From positions 5,638,429 to 5,702,428 of the forward strand of contig OZ037769.1 of NCBI GenBank assembly GCA_964035545.1: a stretch of DNA of 64,000 nt. The letters are read 5' to 3'. This stretch comes from Bugula neritina (lineage: Eukaryota; Bryozoa; Gymnolaemata; Cheilostomatida; Bugulidae). Position numbers and translations under genes: made by a program. Below the pieces are notes generated by a model, which did no database searches, was not told where the DNA came from, and worked only from the letters and a program-made list of their open reading frames with translations. This document shows, piece by piece, positions 1 through 12,228 of the stretch; within the stretch, counting starts at the first letter, position 1, and each line of letters opens with the position of its first letter.

Positions 1-1336
1 AGAATAAAGACGGTATCTCTGCTCAGAAACATCTCATTATTAGCTAATTCCTTGATCAAGTCTTGGCTCTTCTATGATGTTAACATCTAATAATATGTCT
101 AGGAATGATGCTTTATGACCCAAAAAGTTTAATAATAAATCTGAATGGATAAGAAGGATTATAGTTCTGAAAGGGCAAACTGATTTTAGAGTCTTAGAAT
201 TAAAGCAACAGTGACCTAGTAGTGGGGGATCCCAGTCAGTGACTCGAACTTATTCAGTGAGTATCCGATGTCACTGGGTCTTAATGGCAAACCCAATTCT
301 ACTAACACTCTACCTAAAAAATAGCTGAAAATATACGATTTTAGGTAAAGTAACTAAGTGTTTTGCCTACAGAGTAAGACAGTAGATGTAAAACTATGGG
401 TATTTCCAGAACAAATAATTTATCAGCAAGATTTCCAGCTATACACAAACGTCTGCTGATGGGAGTTTGATGTCTAACCTGGATTTGATAGGCAGTGTTT
501 CCAGCAGTATTGTATACAGCTTCAACATCAATGACAAAACAGTTTCAATAATTAAGTTTTTCCGTTCTGGGAATCATGTATGCCATGTGAAGATTTATGG
601 TATTGGTGCCATTAGCGAATGCACACTGACATAGTTTGCTACTTGCACCTGAGAAAGAATGTTGTTGACTAGAACCTGCCTGCCTATAGTGGTAAACATG
701 TATTTCGTGGTAAGTGGTGCATACAACCATACACCAGAGCAAATAAAGGAAAGTAATGCATACAATTTAACAACACAGCCATTCGAAATACCTGTGGCCA
801 TAGATGAGCTTTCTTTTGAATTTGAAGGTGTATATAAATTATGTATGTTGATCGATCAGATTGCAATGGAATGAAGAATGTGTTAGAATGTCATCGATAA
901 GTTCTCTTAAGATCAGACTTCTAACAGTTAAGTTTATGAGCTGTCAAAGTGAAGAAAACTATAGGTATTGGTGATAGAAAATATTGATGGAATGAAGACT
1001 AACGCCTATGATTTTCATCTTCATGGTAAAACATTTTTTCTTTCACTGTATCAATTTCAAAAAGTAGCAATAGCAGTATATTATTGCCACAGTTTTGTAG
1101 CAATAATTACAATCATCTAATTGCTGTAAGAAACAATAACAAAAGTGGCTATATATTTTTGTTACGTAACAACTTTTTTAAAATATTTAATTAGTTTTTA
1201 GTGTTTTGGGTTTCATCACACGCTGGCCGATAGCTCAGTTTACAGATAATACCAAATGCAAAAACACAGATTCAAGATAATCTCATCAAACAAAAAATGA
1301 ACTTTTTAAATCTAAAATAATTCACACAAGTTTATA

Positions 1337-1515
1337 GTCACTACCCCGGTGAGACCCCCTGATGGAAGGGCTAAGGACTTATTCAGATAAGGCACAGGAG
1401 CAATTATGACTGAATGCTCTTTCTAACATCACCAATGACCTTTGTCGGCTTCGAACCCATGACTTCGTGTTTACTATGCAAATGCTCTAACCCCTAGACC
1501 ACGGCTGCTCTCTAT
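1337..1515 (-). repeat. tRNA-derived SINE copy A
   Basis: Read on the minus strand, the right end starts with a tRNA-like head: an A-box-like TGGTCTAGGGGTTAGAGCA and a B-box-like GGGTTCGAAGCC about 35 bases later. A body follows containing GAGCATTCAGTCATAATTGC and a tail ending TAGTGACTATAAAC. The body and tail match the plus-strand copy at 50965-51187, which supports a shared SINE family. I see no clear target-site duplication here. Confidence 0.7.
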
Positions 1516-2081
1516 CTTTTAATCTCAACTCAATCAAAGAAGATGAACATGTTCAAACTTGCCTGGCTTGAACTGCTGACAGTTGGAAATGACGCAGTCA
1601 AATGCAGATAACTAGAATAACTATTAATTTGCACGCAAGTTGATTCAATATTGCAAGATCAACAGTTTACTTAGGTAAAATTTAAGAGTAATCACTTGGT
1701 AGTAATTCTGCTACAAATTCCTTTAAAGCCTAATCTCGAGTATTGTTTCATCATGAAAGATGCCAAAAGACGACAAATTAAACGCAAGTTTCCCAGCCTT
1801 TTATTGTAAAGTCAGCATGTTATTATATGATCTAAATATGAAATAGATAGAGTTTTAAAGGAAACTTAGTAGATTATACATGTGTTAAAGAGTAAGCTGT
1901 AGTAACACACCCTAATTTATTCCAGATTAGTGTGTGCTAGGTCAAGGTGAAACATACACAGAAGGATTATCTGAAGGAATCTTTACTAGTTTGTGTGATT
2001 TACAAGTAGTTTCGCAATAATTTACTGATTAAGATGTGAATTTTCAACTAAGTGGATTATTCATCAGATAAATATAACATG

Positions 2082-2156
2082 TATAGTAAGTAGAGTAAGT
2101 ATAGTAAGTAGAGTAAGGGTAGGGTAGAGTAGAGTAGGGTAGGGTACAGTAGAGTA
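2082..2156. repeat. Degenerate AGTAAGT / GGGTAGAGTA array
   Basis: A short run of 5-10-base units drifts from GTATAGTAAGTAGAGTAA to GGGTAGAGTAGAGTAGGGTA. The second half superficially resembles telomere-like G-rich repeats but is only about 40 bases long and irregular. Confidence 0.6.
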
Positions 2157-4427
2157 AAATATACCTAGCATGCCATTTACAAGATGATGGTAGAATAATA
2201 ATTAGTTAGTTAGTCTCAAACCCTGCTTAATTGACAATTGTGGTAAAATACTATTAGTTCAAACATAGCTTTAATGTTTGTTGAAAAATGAGGCTAATAC
2301 ACTAACTATTTATCTAGTATATACAACAGAAATAACTGTTTAAGGTTAGAAAAAGGTTTTTGCATTAAGTTAAGCTGTATGTGAGTGTGATTCCCTGCAT
2401 TACATTTTTAACAAAATAACTTTTTCTGCATTAAGCAGTTCAGCATGGCTGATTAATCACAGTTTACCATACTTTTTGAACTGATAGAGCTATTCATTTC
2501 GCCAGTCTCTTGTTTGAAAACAAATATAATGCGAAGTTGATATAGGTATATAAGCAAACAATAAACAATGTTTTTTTTTAATAAAAAACTGGCTTCTACT
2601 TAAAAGCTAACTTTAAAATTCTACTTAAATACTTATACTTATTTGTTGTAAGGAAATATGAAAATAAAAGCTTACTTTGAATAATTTGAAGTGATAAAAG
2701 ACACATTTGTCTTGAGTCGTCATGAAACATTTCAACAACATATTCCAGAAAATATTGTTGACGAATTCAGTTATCCCTTAAATATTCAAAATAATTAAAG
2801 AAAATATCAAGTTTTGCCTACTTAAGAGATTATGAAATGTGAAAGTCATTGGATTAATTGAAATTAGATGTGACAAAGCCAAACCCTGTTATGAAGTGAA
2901 GTGAAACTTTCAATAGATGTTACAGAAGTGCACGAAGATTATGCAGATTACAGGTTTCAGACTCAGTGAACAGCTGCAGCACAGTATCTGTTTGCTGAAT
3001 TTAGGACAATGAAGCGTATAGCCAATTGCTATCAAATATTATGAAAATTTATTGAGTTTTGATAGCACTTTTCTTTGCTTACTAATTTTTACAAAATTAC
3101 AGAGAAAAAATTATATTACTTTTGGTTAAACAGATTAAAAAGTGATGCTTATACCGTTGATTTGAAGCTGTCAGTTTTGTATAAGTCAAGAATGCATTTG
3201 CAAAATAAAACTGCCAATAAATTTATTTCGCAATAGTGGCAGTGATTGAAAGCGTGCTGGTAAGATATTTATTTTCAAAATATTTTCATTTATCTTGTAT
3301 AGCCAAAGAACACAATCAATTAAGAAGATGAAATAATTCAGTTGGCATTTTGTGGTCAAGAATAAAAAAAGTGATTGTGTATTTGTGATGGTGACTTACA
3401 AGGTTTTTTAGTATGAAACAACGCTTTAATAACTGGTTAACTGAGAGCTTGCAGGTATGTTTGTGCGAGTTTTTTATGTTAAGCTCATCTTATATGAAAA
3501 GTAACACCAGCAACTATATATACAGAAAACCCCAACTTCATACAATTGGATGCGCTACATGTATATCAAACATAAAACAGTTGCAAGTTGCCTAAACCAA
3601 CCACTTTGTGGTTTTACTCCTATACAAAACCATATTGATGGACCTAATACACTTGTGCCAGTGTTTTCATAGATTTTAGAGCTTCTGATGGTGATGTAAG
3701 GTGCTGCCTCACCACAAGGAGACAGCAACTAAGTCTTGTCACTGTGATATAGATGAAGTCCGCATACATGTTCTACAGTCTACACAGTTTAACTTACAGA
3801 CACATTTTACTTCAAATATATTTACCAGTTATAATAATTTCCCCCAACTACCAGAAAAGTATTTTCATGAGTCATAAAGAAAATTTTAGAATTTAAACTT
3901 TAAACACCTGGTAAAATGTAATTTAAAATTGAATTGGAACGAGCATATGCCATAGGAGCTGAATAGCCATTGCCAACTTCTAGACTATAAACATGAGCTT
4001 ACTGGCTACTTGTTATGAAATGCCGCATACTTCTCTCACTCTACATATCATTAACGCTTATTTAAAAAACAACTTAAGCTACCAGGTTTTGTGGCATTTG
4101 CAGTCACATTTTTTAAATCAATAGACATAAATCAGCCACTTCCTTTACTAAACGATAGAATGCTATGAGTAAGCAATGGTGGTTGCAGGATATGGATAAC
4201 AAGCTTGCATAACTCTATGTTAAATACATGTGAAATGTTACTAATATTTTGATATTCAAAACTATAATTTTTTTAAACACTGTAGAGCCACAGGTCTGAA
4301 ATTGATAAGCTGGGGTGTCAATTCGCAGCTTGTGCTGCATCTTTAATAGATAGTAATTACTTGGTTTTATACTGGTAAAAAGATGTTCTACGCTGAAACG
4401 GAAATTCCTGTTTCAGAGATAAGAAAC

Positions 4428-5915
4428 TTAAGTCAAAATAAACTTCAGTTTGATAGACAAGGTACTAACTCTCACCTTTTTAGATTCTTTCGAGGCAGAT
4501 TTAGTCCGATCTTTACTCCAAGATGGCGATGGATCTACATAAGCATGATTGGCCAAATTACTGTCGGATCTGTACATGAATTGATCAGGATGATACTGTG
4601 TGTATAAAGGTTGTTGGCGCATATAATATTGTCTCTCAACTCTTCCGTCAGAGAGAGTGGAGCCAGTGGGTGCTTGACTGTAGACAACTTGTCTTGGAAT
4701 GCAGTGAGCATTCCGGGATTCAACTGTAGGAGCGATTCTTACTTTTTGGTATCGCTGATCACTGTTGTAGGAGTTAAGAGTTGACTGACTCAACGACAAT
4801 GATTTTAATGATTCCAAAGGAGCCATGTTAATTATGTTCCCGTTTGTGTGCAAAGAGTTCTGATTTCCTATTTGGTGTCTTGATCTAGACAATGGTGAGT
4901 TGACTCTATGAACAATAGTAGCTGTTGGAGTGATGTCACAGTCAGCTGTAGCCAATGAAGAGTCTCGACTTAATGGGTATCCTGATGAAATACTTGTAGA
5001 TTTATTTGAGAGTGTGCTGTCTTCCTCGTCTTCTGAATTTGCTGAAAGTAGATCCGACTGAAACTCGGAACCTGATGCTGATGTCTGGGAACTTTTTGGA
5101 GATGATTGTAAAGAAGCGCCAGTTTTGCTTGATATAGTTTGATTTTTAGACACTTTGATGTTTATACCATAAGGATGTCTTGCCAATGCAGAGGTGTGAT
5201 TGTCTAGCATGTAGCCTTCTATAGAGTTGTCTGTAGATAACTCGGAGGAGCGCGGAGATTGTTCCCCTTTCAGGGAACATTCATCATGGTCGCTGTAACC
5301 AGAGTCTGTATGTGTGTCGTCAGCAATGTTCAGCGTGTACCCACATTTTATATTTCTAAAATTCAAGCTGTGAAGAGGCTGATTCCACCCTGCCTCATCA
5401 CGATATGCTAATGCCGTCGCTTGCACCAATAACTGTGCTATTTCTTTTCTGGTTACAGCAAAAGCATGGCATTGTAAAACTTTTTTCTGTACAGTCTCTC
5501 TAATTACCATAGCAAATATCGGCTTTAATGTCGATTTTCCACCTGCTTTTTGTTCTAAACTGTAAAACTCCATTTTTCCATTTTTAGTTTTTAATGGTTG
5601 CAGTCCAGCAGAGCAGTAAAGATTCTGAATTGGGTACCAAACTGCTTCCCCACTGTGCTTACCAAAGAGAAGCTCTATAAGTACTCCACTGTGAAATACG
5701 TAGAGCATAACAGGCTTTTTCGGTGTATTTGTTAATGAAGGCAAACTTTCTCTCTCGCATATTTTCTCTAGAGGTTCATGAATTATTCCAGGAGGTTGTG
5801 TAGTTCTAGTTGGAAGTGCAGCACCCAAATATGTTGCCTCACATCGTACTAATGCTCGGACATTGTAGGCTGCAGGATTGTCAAAGTATTTTCTCTCTGC
5901 CATGTCTGAAGGCAT
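4428..5915 (-). CDS. PTB/PID-domain adaptor-like protein with long Ser-rich tail
   Basis: The open frame encodes 495 residues. About residues 20-190 look like a phosphotyrosine-binding (PTB/PID) fold: an opening strand with EATYLGAAL, central strands (VMLYVFHSGVLIELLFG), MEFYSLEQ, a FAMV/CHAFAV strand pair and a closing amphipathic helix (RKEIAQLLVQATALAY). The rest, about 200-480, is Ser/Thr-rich and probably disordered. PTB domains bind NPxY-type peptides or phosphoinositides; no specific partner can be named. The start at 5915 is preceded by a good acceptor (exon edge 5942), and a candidate upstream exon carries an in-frame stop. At the 3' end a strong donor (AAG|GTGAGAG) at 4475 gives a 480-residue first coding exon ending at 4476 in phase 0. 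Without splicing the frame runs 15 more residues to a stop. I could not find the next exon. Orthology is not recognised. Confidence 0.8.
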   Translation of the reverse strand: MPSDMAERKYFDNPAAYNVRALVRCEATYLGAALPTRTTQPPGIIHEPLEKICERESLPSLTNTPKKPVMLYVFHSGVLIELLFGKHSGEAVWYPIQNLYCSAGLQPLKTKNGKMEFYSLEQKAGGKSTLKPIFAMVIRETVQKKVLQCHAFAVTRKEIAQLLVQATALAYRDEAGWNQPLHSLNFRNIKCGYTLNIADDTHTDSGYSDHDECSLKGEQSPRSSELSTDNSIEGYMLDNHTSALARHPYGINIKVSKNQTISSKTGASLQSSPKSSQTSASGSEFQSDLLSANSEDEEDSTLSNKSTSISSGYPLSRDSSLATADCDITPTATIVHRVNSPLSRSRHQIGNQNSLHTNGNIINMAPLESLKSLSLSQSTLNSYNSDQRYQKVRIAPTVESRNAHCIPRQVVYSQAPTGSTLSDGRVERQYYMRQQPLYTQYHPDQFMYRSDSNLANHAYVDPSPSWSKDRTKSASKESKKVRVSTLSIKLKFILT

Positions 5916-6242
5916 CTCTACTCGATGAGTGACTGATACGCACTAAGAAAAACTATCCATACAGGCTCATGTTTATTCATGTCAGATGAAATATGTGATG
6001 TGAAAATACCTGCAACAACATTGTATAAACTGTAACGTTGACATTACAACCAGTTGACAACCGAATGATTAGCATGATCAGAAAACAGCTCAGTGCAAAT
6101 CATGCTAATTATATTCTGTGAGTGTCAGTTCTTAGCAATAATTTATCATTTCTTAGTCTTGTTTTCAAAGCAGCATCGTCATGTATGTACACAACAGCGT
6201 GATATATTAGCATTATTATAGAACATTACCTCTTGTACTTAC

Positions 6243-6400
6243 CTTTATTGCACCATCTTACATTTTAAGTAAGTTTTCCAACATAAAGTAATACTCAGAC
6301 TTAATCTCTGCACTTTCACCAACTTAACGTACACATAAACACATTGACACTGCAGTGCTTATAGAAAAGGTTGATAATAAATGCCTTTTGCCAACTGTCG
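6243..6400 (-). other. Candidate 5' untranslated exon of the PTB gene at 4.4-5.9 kb
   Basis: On the minus strand a strong donor (AAAG|GTAAGT) sits at 6242, upstream of the acceptor at 5943-5944. The sequence before the donor contains an in-frame stop and no in-frame ATG after it, so it would be non-coding and the first usable start would be 5915. The outer boundary at 6400 is arbitrary because the transcription start is not visible. Confidence 0.35.
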
Positions 6401-8368
6401 CTACAACCAAGTAGTCTTTAGATGTGCGCTGAGTGTACTGAATCACTTTTAATCATACATCTAGCTCTTGGTTTTGGCAGTAGCACGTAGCTATAGCAAC
6501 CAATTTGCTTTTATAATGAACTGAAATAGAATTTATGTTGAATGACCATGACACGATTGTATGGTATTATGCATCAACATGTTGCTTAATCACATTCTGA
6601 TTTACATCCAGGTAGGTTACAGCAAGCATTGGCCAATATAATGTAGTATTAATCTGAGAATAAACAGGGAATCCTCAGGTAACTTAGATTAATGCAAATA
6701 AATTACATCTAATCTTCTTTACGTTTCATCAATGGTACGGTGACAGTTACTTCTAGTAGCTTTTTGCAAAGCGTATAATACTGTTGCGACAGTTTTACTG
6801 TTTTATATAGTTTATGCACTTCATTAGCGTATGTTGATACTCCTAACAGTTTTTAGTACACTGAATAAAGTAAATAATACATTATTTCTGCCTTTCATCA
6901 GCAGGTGTTTCATTAAACAGAAGGTTTTCTTTATAGGTTTATGAGTTGTTACAGAAATTCATATTATTGAACTATTTAATAAAATCAATGTAAATCTTGA
7001 TATTACTACTGGTAGGTTAAAAGTTATATATCAGTGTGGCTAGTTGAAGTAGATAACCTGTTGGCTAATCCGTAGGAATTGTATGGTACCTAACGGTAAA
7101 TTAAAGTTAGCAAATTGGAAAAACGAGCAGCTATGGAAAAGATTCATTCTATTTAAAGAAAGTCTGGTCACTTGACCTATAAATTTCTTTTTGTAAAATA
7201 AATATTTTTTTATGTAAGATCCTCTGGATAAGTGGAAACTATTAGATCATCTATATTATGTATATGTAACATTTAATAGCAAGGGTGCCAGTTTTGTATG
7301 AATATCATACTACTATGAAACCATCACGCCCTTACAGTGCTATGTTAAGCTTAGGAAAACAAGCCAGTTATAAAAATTGTCTACTTGCATTACAGTGAGT
7401 GGACAATTCCTAACTAATTGAAACTGATTTTAGTTCAATTGTCATGTAATCTGAAAATAAATTTTGTCACTTAGCTTCATTGGTTTCTTAAGAGCACAGT
7501 CTAAAAGCAACTACCTTGGTTCTAAGCAGAAACCATGCTGTTTTACATACTGTTTGCATGTTCCGTCGCAAGAGCAGACAATTACTCAGATTATTTATTT
7601 AAAAGAGACATAAGTGTTTCCATACACACCCTTAAAAGAGACCACTAAACTTCTCCATTATTTACACTTATTACTTATTGCTTGTACAAGCTGGAGGTTA
7701 TCAGTTTTATTGCTTTTGCACAAGGAAGACAACTTTAGTTTCATTCATTGTCAAAAGAAGATAACTCTTTGACCATGAATACCGAGAGTCAACTGAAAAG
7801 GAAATGACTGTAGATTGCAAGTTTAAGTTTTTATGGATTTATGCATGTATAAATATATGTAGAACATTATCAAAATACTTATATGAGTTTTATGTACATT
7901 AAATAATTATTAAAAAAATGATGCAATTAATATATTGGCAGGCTAAACATTGCTAGTATAAAGGTCGGGTACACAAAGCAAATATGATATGACTTGTTAT
8001 AGATTTTACACTGGAAAAAGTATACATAAAAAACAAATTTATCTTTTGCAGTCAAAAGTTCTCTGTATAAGTTATATTAAAACTAACCAATAAAAAAGTA
8101 CAATAAGTTACATGATTATGTATATTCAATAACAACATACAGCTTTTCATTCAACAAATTAAATGGATGAAAGTTTGAGATGCAAACTTTTCATCGTTGA
8201 ATAGCAATCATCTATTCCCTGTATGATGACACTCCTGTAGCTCTACTAATAAATATAGACTGGAGTAATCTGCTCCTGTTATGTTTTACACGAAGAGCAC
8301 GCAGCTCTCAAATATATTCAGTGTTTTAGTTTTTGTGGTTTTTGCAACTAGCTACAGCAAGTTAACAA

Positions 8369-8998
8369 GATAACATTTCACAACTTTATTATTTCTAAGA
8401 ACATTGTAGTACCAATTTTGTTAACAAGTGCATCCTTAATACTAAACTCAGCATTCATTGAGAGCAAAATTATGATAAGGACGATTTCAGTTACTAGTAT
8501 TAAGTATAGCAAGGCAACTGAACTTAGAATGAAATAACGGAAATAAGATATTTCAAATTGCTTATCGTGTGAGTTAAATGAATGTAATAGGTGCAGCAGT
8601 AAAGTGGGTGAATCCGGTAAAACGAGTTAAGTGGGTAAAGTAGGCTGTAAAACCCTGTTATAAAGTTATATACTATTAGTAACCATTATATAGCTTGGTG
8701 AGTCTAAATTTCTTTGACAACAACATAGTATGTTATCATTTGATAATCAGAGTAGCTATATAACCAGTTTACATAATAGAGTTACGACATGTGATGTTTG
8801 ATACTCAGTGAAATACAAACATTGCATGCTACTTTCCGTAAGCTGCCAAGATAACATTTCACAACTTTATTATTTCTAAGAACATTGTAGTACCAATTTT
8901 GTTAACAAGTGCATCCTTAATACTAAACTCATGCATTCATTGAGAGCAAAATTATGATAAGGATGATTGCAATTACTAGTATTAAGTATAGCAAGTCA
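8369..8998. repeat. Direct segmental duplication, two ~150-base copies
   Basis: Copy 1 (about 8369-8525) and copy 2 (about 8850-8998) are nearly identical, from AAGATAACATTTCACAAC through AGTATTAAGTATAGCAAG. They differ by a one-base insertion (CTCAGC versus CTCATGC) and a few substitutions. About 330 bases of unrelated sequence separate them. The high identity implies a recent local duplication or two insertions of one element; I see no terminal inverted repeats. Confidence 0.85.
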
Positions 8999-9857
8999 AA
9001 CTGTGATTGTGATCTGAAAATTATAGCAAAAACATAATTTGTATTATTATGTTTATTATTTATGTTATGTAATGATAAGAAAACTATCCAATTCTGCTTT
9101 TTAGATTCTGATACAGAAACCTGTTTGCAAATTAATACTTTTTTGTAATTGTTAGTATTTTGGCTTGGAATGCTATAACAACTGCATAAATAAATTCTTT
9201 ATTTTAGTCATAATAATTTATTATTTTGTTTATAATGGGAATTACAGTATATGTTTTTAGTTTTACCCATAGCTTAAAGTTTTGGTACACCCGATATTAA
9301 AATAGGCTGAATTCTTTGCACACAAGTGTCATGCTAAAACGAAGAATCATTGTTTAGAATTCTATAACTTTTGCATCATTTGGAATTAGAAGAATGCTGA
9401 TGTTAGTTGCTGATAAAAAAGTCGTGAGTTTGCGACACACTCAGTCATGACTATTTTTAAAACTTGTTTATCATACATCTATCAAATGCATCAAGTTTAA
9501 AAACAACATACCTTACGAAACGGTGTGATATATTGCCATTGTCCACAAAGCCTATGCATGATGTCATCACACCACAGTAATTGTTTATGTGAGCGTGCTT
9601 AAAATCCTTGTTTACAAAATCCAATAACAATATAACTATCACAATACCTTTTGATAGGCAGGTGTATTTGTAAAAACATGTCATGTGACCTAATTAAATG
9701 AAGTGCAAACTTTGTCTATATGAAACCTTCTGTTTGTAAGAAATATTTTGTTTGTTGGAATAATATTTGCTGACAAAAACTTGTTAATCAAAGTTGTTTT
9801 AAAGAAATCATTTTGGAAGAAGTGTTTGAACATTATTATTTATGTTTCTATAACTGC

Positions 9858-9878
9858 GGGGGGGGGGGGGGGGGGGGG
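9858..9878. repeat. Homopolymer of 21 G
   Basis: An uninterrupted run of 21 guanines in otherwise AT-rich intergenic DNA. It could form a G-quadruplex, but it is also the kind of tract where assembly length is unreliable. Confidence 0.95.
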
Positions 9879-11844
9879 TACTTGGAAAAACATATTTCTA
9901 GCTAATGATATATTGTGGCTGTAGCTTCAATTTAATGGCTTTAGCTTTTATACATTTTTTTATTTTGAAGTGACCGATAACTTGGATTAGGCATTAAATT
10001 ATCAGTAATTAGCAGTTTATGTTTGTGTGATGCTTTTGTTTTAATTAGGGAACAAATAACTTCCTTCACTACACACTAATGCTTAGTAGAGTGCACTGGA
10101 AATAACTGTCTACAAGTGCATTTCATGAGAAACAACAAACCATGTGTTTCAGTAAAATCTGACATCTACAGAACAGTTGCAGCTTATGGAATCATTTAAC
10201 TACCGTGTCTAACACCGACACAATAAATTCTAATTCAGTATAAATAAAATTTTGAGTTCTATAAACATTAAAATCCTTGCACATAAATGTCACGGAACTG
10301 GCTACAAAGAGCTTAAACTCATCAAATTTTTTAACGGTTTTGATTGGCTGAGAAATCAACAGCTCTGAAATTCCATGTCTTGTAAGCATTTCTGACATTT
10401 TGGTTGTGCAATTTAACCACAAGCATGAAATGTTGCTTATTTGAAAGATGGAACATGTCACTACCTGACCATTGCCACAGCTGTTCAAAATATCTCATAT
10501 GACTGGAGAACTTTAAACAGCCTTGGTTTTTTATTGTATTGTAATTGTATATTGTAGCATTGTAGCGCATCATCACTGATACCTGTTGACTCATACTAAG
10601 CTATTTGACAGCCTATTTTGGTCCCTGCATTTGGTGACACTAGGGTATGCTCATGGTAAACCTTTTCAAAGGTAGCCAAGTGAATGGAAACAAGCATTTA
10701 TATGACTACCATATGTCAACAACTCATCCAAACCTTGTCCAAGAGGCTGGATTAAAAGTAATATGCAAAAGTAACTCTCTTGCATCGAGGTAGGCTGTCT
10801 AAAATGTTCAACCACAAAAATAGCCTTTTCAAGTTATGTCAATGTTACAGATAAAACATCAGCTTTCAAAAAAAGAAATTTTTTGAAGCACTTTTTGCAA
10901 AATTGATTTGTACAGAATTAGACTTTACGTTCATTGGTTGCTAACTTGACGATTTTTTGGAACTCATTGTTTGATCAACTTGGATGCAATTCCTTGTAGT
11001 ACCTTTACACTGCAACTTGCATAGTCGGTTGCTTTTATTACTGAAGACTCGCGTGAGTTTGCTGATTTGATTGGTCAAGCCTAAAAACTCCTAATCTCCG
11101 AAGAAACTGTTATCAGGAGTCGAAAAGTCTCAATTCCCTTGTTAGAGTGTGAACTTAGCTTAATTCCATTTCCAAATATTACGCAACTAAGGAACCCGAT
11201 ATTGTTATGAAAGAGCTGACATTTGGCTGCACATTGACTCATTCATGCAGCTTTCGTAGGACTCAAAGCTTTCCCTGTCTTGGATCAGGTTCTTCAGTCC
11301 CCAAACACAAGCATCATTCATGCGGACTATTACTTCTTCCAATTAGTCACAATCTGTTCTTTGAATATGAGCTCGTTAGAATAGTTTTCTAAGCTGAATG
11401 ATGAGTCAATGAGTCGGCAGCTAAATTCAAATCTCTTAATTGATGTCAAAAATGTTGGCATCAACTTGGATGTTTTTAGAAAAGCCTTTGGTAAAACTTG
11501 GGATACCAATTTTTTATTCAACTTAATGAAACATGAATCTACCTGGGCTATAGAGATCTGGCTTATACTAAGCAGGCTGTAATTAAAACAAATATGTATT
11601 TTCTTACGCGTAAATTATAAAAAGCTGACTATTGCTGTTAAGAGCTCAACAGCAGATTTTCACTTTGTATGAATTCCTAATGTAGTTTCACGTTTGGATT
11701 CAGGGATACAATTGCTGTATTTTACTGATTAGCAACTTCAAATGCTACAAATATACTTGGGCACTCCTCGTCTGCCATGTTTTTGACATGACTTACAAAT
11801 TTGTTGATCTACAATTCACTAAGTGTGCTTTCTCTGATTTTAAG

Positions 11845-12029
11845 TAAAAATGGCACAGGTAATAATGGCACAGGTAATAATGGCACAAATGAAAAGGTTA
11901 TAGATAAAAGTGGCACACTGATGTTAAATTTTCCCAACCCTCAAACCCTTACCTCAAGCGCCAATCTTGAAAATGTGCTACTTTTACCGACTTTTACATT
12001 TGTGCCATTACTACCTGTGTCATTTTTAA
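11845..12029. repeat. Foldback MITE, copy 1 (GGCACAGGTAATAATGGCAC family)
   Basis: The left end AAAAATGGCACAGGTAATAA and the right end are imperfect inverted repeats: the right end reverse-complemented reads AAAATGACACAGGTAGTAAT. The inner arms also pair (AAAAGTGGCACA against TGTGCTACTTTT). The left arm holds an extra copy of the 15-base unit GGCACAGGTAATAAT. No coding capacity. Related copies lie at 21304-21409 and 22236-22371, so this is a dispersed non-autonomous element. Whether it is a DNA-transposon MITE or another foldback type cannot be decided without target-site evidence. Confidence 0.75.
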
Positions 12030-12186
12030 CACAAATATCGCTTTTTCTATATTTGTCTGCTTTTCCTGGCTCAAGTTGTATCAAATAAAAGGCATATATA
12101 TATATATAAGTGAGGGCATCAATGACACAGCTATTAATAAGTGAATGCTTAGTCGGCCATGTTTCCTGACTTGGAGAAGCCTTAGC

Positions 12187-12228
12187 GGAATAGCTTATGA
12201 TTATAGATGGAAAAGCTTATGATTATAG
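12187..12228. repeat. 21-base tandem duplication
   Basis: GCTTATGATTATAGATGGAA appears twice in succession with one extra A between the copies. A minor recent slippage or duplication product. Confidence 0.8.

Larger units (their letters stand above)
1..4427. other. Gene-poor stretch, no supported gene
   Basis: I see no convincing coding exon on either strand; all open frames are short, lack good splice borders and have no recognisable protein signature. It holds a tRNA-derived SINE (1337-1515) and a degenerate pentanucleotide array (2082-2156). The left part (about 190-310) has a weak tRNA-promoter-like stretch on the minus strand that could be an old SINE fragment. If the PTB gene at 4428-5942 is spliced at its strong 3' donor, its terminal exon should lie in this stretch on the minus strand; I could not identify it. 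Confidence 0.5.

Noticed and set aside
190-310. tRNA-like or hairpin element (CCCAGT ... ACTGGG)
   Set aside because: Pairing is short and the promoter boxes are weak; too little to call.
10192-11521. Cluster of short open frames on both strands, suspected decayed transposase
   Set aside because: No catalytic motif, terminal repeats or consistent frame could be found.
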